A DNA stretch of 64,000 nt from Streptomyces camelliae (GTDB lineage Bacteria; Actinomycetota; Actinomycetes; Streptomycetales; Streptomycetaceae), in assembly GCF_027625935.1 (NCBI RefSeq), contig NZ_CP115300.1, positions 7,502,001 through 7,566,000 on the forward strand, read 5' to 3'. Below the pieces are notes generated by a model. The model was not told the origin of the DNA, did no database searches, and saw only the letters and a list, made by a program, of their open reading frames with translations. Within the stretch, counting starts at the first letter, position 1, and the number at the start of each line of letters is the position of its first letter. Shown here piece by piece: positions 63,237-64,000 of the stretch. A program made the translations under genes and the position numbers.

Positions 63237-64000
63237 ATGTTCGATCCGTTCATAGCGCCGAGCGGTACGCTGCTCGGCCTGCTGCAGCGGGGCCGCGGCG
63301 ACGGCACGCTGCACGCGCTCACCGCGCCCCGCGCGGAAGCGCTCGCGGCACTGAACCAATGTGTGCTCCGTGACCCCCGCCAGGACTGGCAGGTGGAGAA
63401 CCGCTCGCTCTACTACGCCCGCCTCTACCTCGACCTGAACGGCGAACTGGACGCCATCGAGGCCCACCTCTTCGGCCCCGAGGACGTTCTCGACGCCGAC
63501 GAGTCCCGCACCGGCCTCACCCTCGCCGTGCTCGGGCACCTCGCCTCCTACGGCAGGCTGGACGCGCTCGCCCTGCTGCGCCGGTACGCCGCCCACGGCA
63601 GCAACTGGGCCTGGGCCCTGGACGAACTGGCCCTCAGAGACGACGACGCGGGCCTGCGCGCCCTCGCCGCGCCCGTGCTGGCCCGCTTCGGCACCGATGC
63701 CGAGGGCGAGGCCGAGCTGGCCGCCGCCGTCCGGGACGCCTTCGAGCCACGCCCGTGGCGGCTGTGGGCGGAGGACCCGCGCGAATCGATCGCCACGCGT
63801 GTGCGTGCCGCGCAGGAGACCGGCTGTTTCGACCGCTGGCAGCGGCAGATGCGGCCCACCGGTCCCCGGCCCGGCTGGAGCGTGCGCGCCGTCTTCGAGT
63901 GGGCGCAAGCGGGCATGGACCGCGGCGCCGCCCTCCATGTGCCGGCCGCCCGCTGTCTGGTCGCCGTGGCCGGCCCCGAGGACCGGCCGGAGATCGTCCA
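63237..64000 (+). CDS. HEAT-repeat-like protein, N-terminal part
   Basis: The frame opens at ATG 63237 (MFDPFIAPSGTLLGLLQRGRGDG) and runs off the window after about 254 residues without a stop. It is Leu-, Ala- and Arg-rich with regular helical repeats (ESRTGLTLAVLGHLASYGRLDALALLRRYAAHGSNWAWALDELALRDDDAGLRALAAPVLARFG), suggesting HEAT or PBS-lyase-like repeats. Codon bias is strong throughout. I recognise it only as a Streptomyces conserved protein found after the ankyrin gene; no function is known. Confidence 0.75.
   Translation, partial: MFDPFIAPSGTLLGLLQRGRGDGTLHALTAPRAEALAALNQCVLRDPRQDWQVENRSLYYARLYLDLNGELDAIEAHLFGPEDVLDADESRTGLTLAVLGHLASYGRLDALALLRRYAAHGSNWAWALDELALRDDDAGLRALAAPVLARFGTDAEGEAELAAAVRDAFEPRPWRLWAEDPRESIATRVRAAQETGCFDRWQRQMRPTGPRPGWSVRAVFEWAQAGMDRGAALHVPAARCLVAVAGPEDRPEIV

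Overview
The window is about 72% GC with strong third-position GC bias, GTG starts and many stop/start overlaps. It carries an FMN riboswitch, RbpA, a sigma-R-type promoter, ECF41 and MocR regulators, and one TTA codon. All of this points to the chromosome of a Streptomyces. From memory, the gene order (metK, priA, fmt, rsmB, rpe ... guaB1 ... ribE, ribBA, ribH, hisE, hisG ... ppm1, fxsA, rbpA) matches the conserved core arm of S. coelicolor around SCO1410-SCO1476. No rRNA, tRNA, CRISPR array, integrase or transposase was recognised.

Layout. 1-9116: end of metK, a degenerate priA, an HTH protein, fmt, rsmB, rpe, a SorC-type regulator, then a lipobox-bearing RNase Sa homologue overlapping its barstar-type inhibitor. 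9143-13016: guaB1 behind two leader hairpins, then an APC permease with a downstream Lrp/AsnC regulator. 13125-19472: a UTRA-GntR repressor divergent from a five-gene operon (lipoprotein, two permeases, ATPase, and a HAD phosphatase fused to an EEP phosphoesterase). 19598-29693: a twice-frameshifted DUF4232 lipoprotein gene, nitrilase plus amine oxidase, an LLM oxidoreductase, DUF5995, a uracil-type permease, a thioesterase, and a divergent MFS/ROK pair.

29768-36777: an ECF41 sigma factor with its epimerase-type partner gene, then the FMN-riboswitch-controlled rib operon (ribE, PnuX-like transporter, ribBA, ribH) followed by hisE, hisG and a PH-domain protein. 37026-45105: two translationally overlapping CNNM/CorC membrane proteins, an EccA-like AAA ATPase, a P-loop kinase with no ordinary start codon, a TTA-containing gene and an APC permease. 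45283-53159: a Tat-exported C39-like peptidase, a TetR regulator, an acyl-CoA dehydrogenase, decayed phosphotransferase and DUF7064-like remnants, a second Lrp regulator and an amidohydrolase. 53160-64000: a structured leader or ncRNA candidate, ppm1, fxsA, rbpA with two promoters, a UMF1-type MFS protein, GDPD, a YczE/MocR divergent pair, an FtsK-like protein with a small membrane partner, an ankyrin protein and a truncated HEAT-type protein.

The main leads from reading the DNA are these: a CGCAACG motif family shared by two amino-acid/amine promoters; an AGCGGTCG dyad shared by the thioesterase and acyl-CoA dehydrogenase promoters; the HAD-EEP fusion inside an ABC import operon; FtsK-like and PriA proteins lacking canonical Walker A residues; tandem DasR-box-like sites; and two candidate non-coding RNAs. 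All names and homologies come from motif recognition and memory, not from searches.
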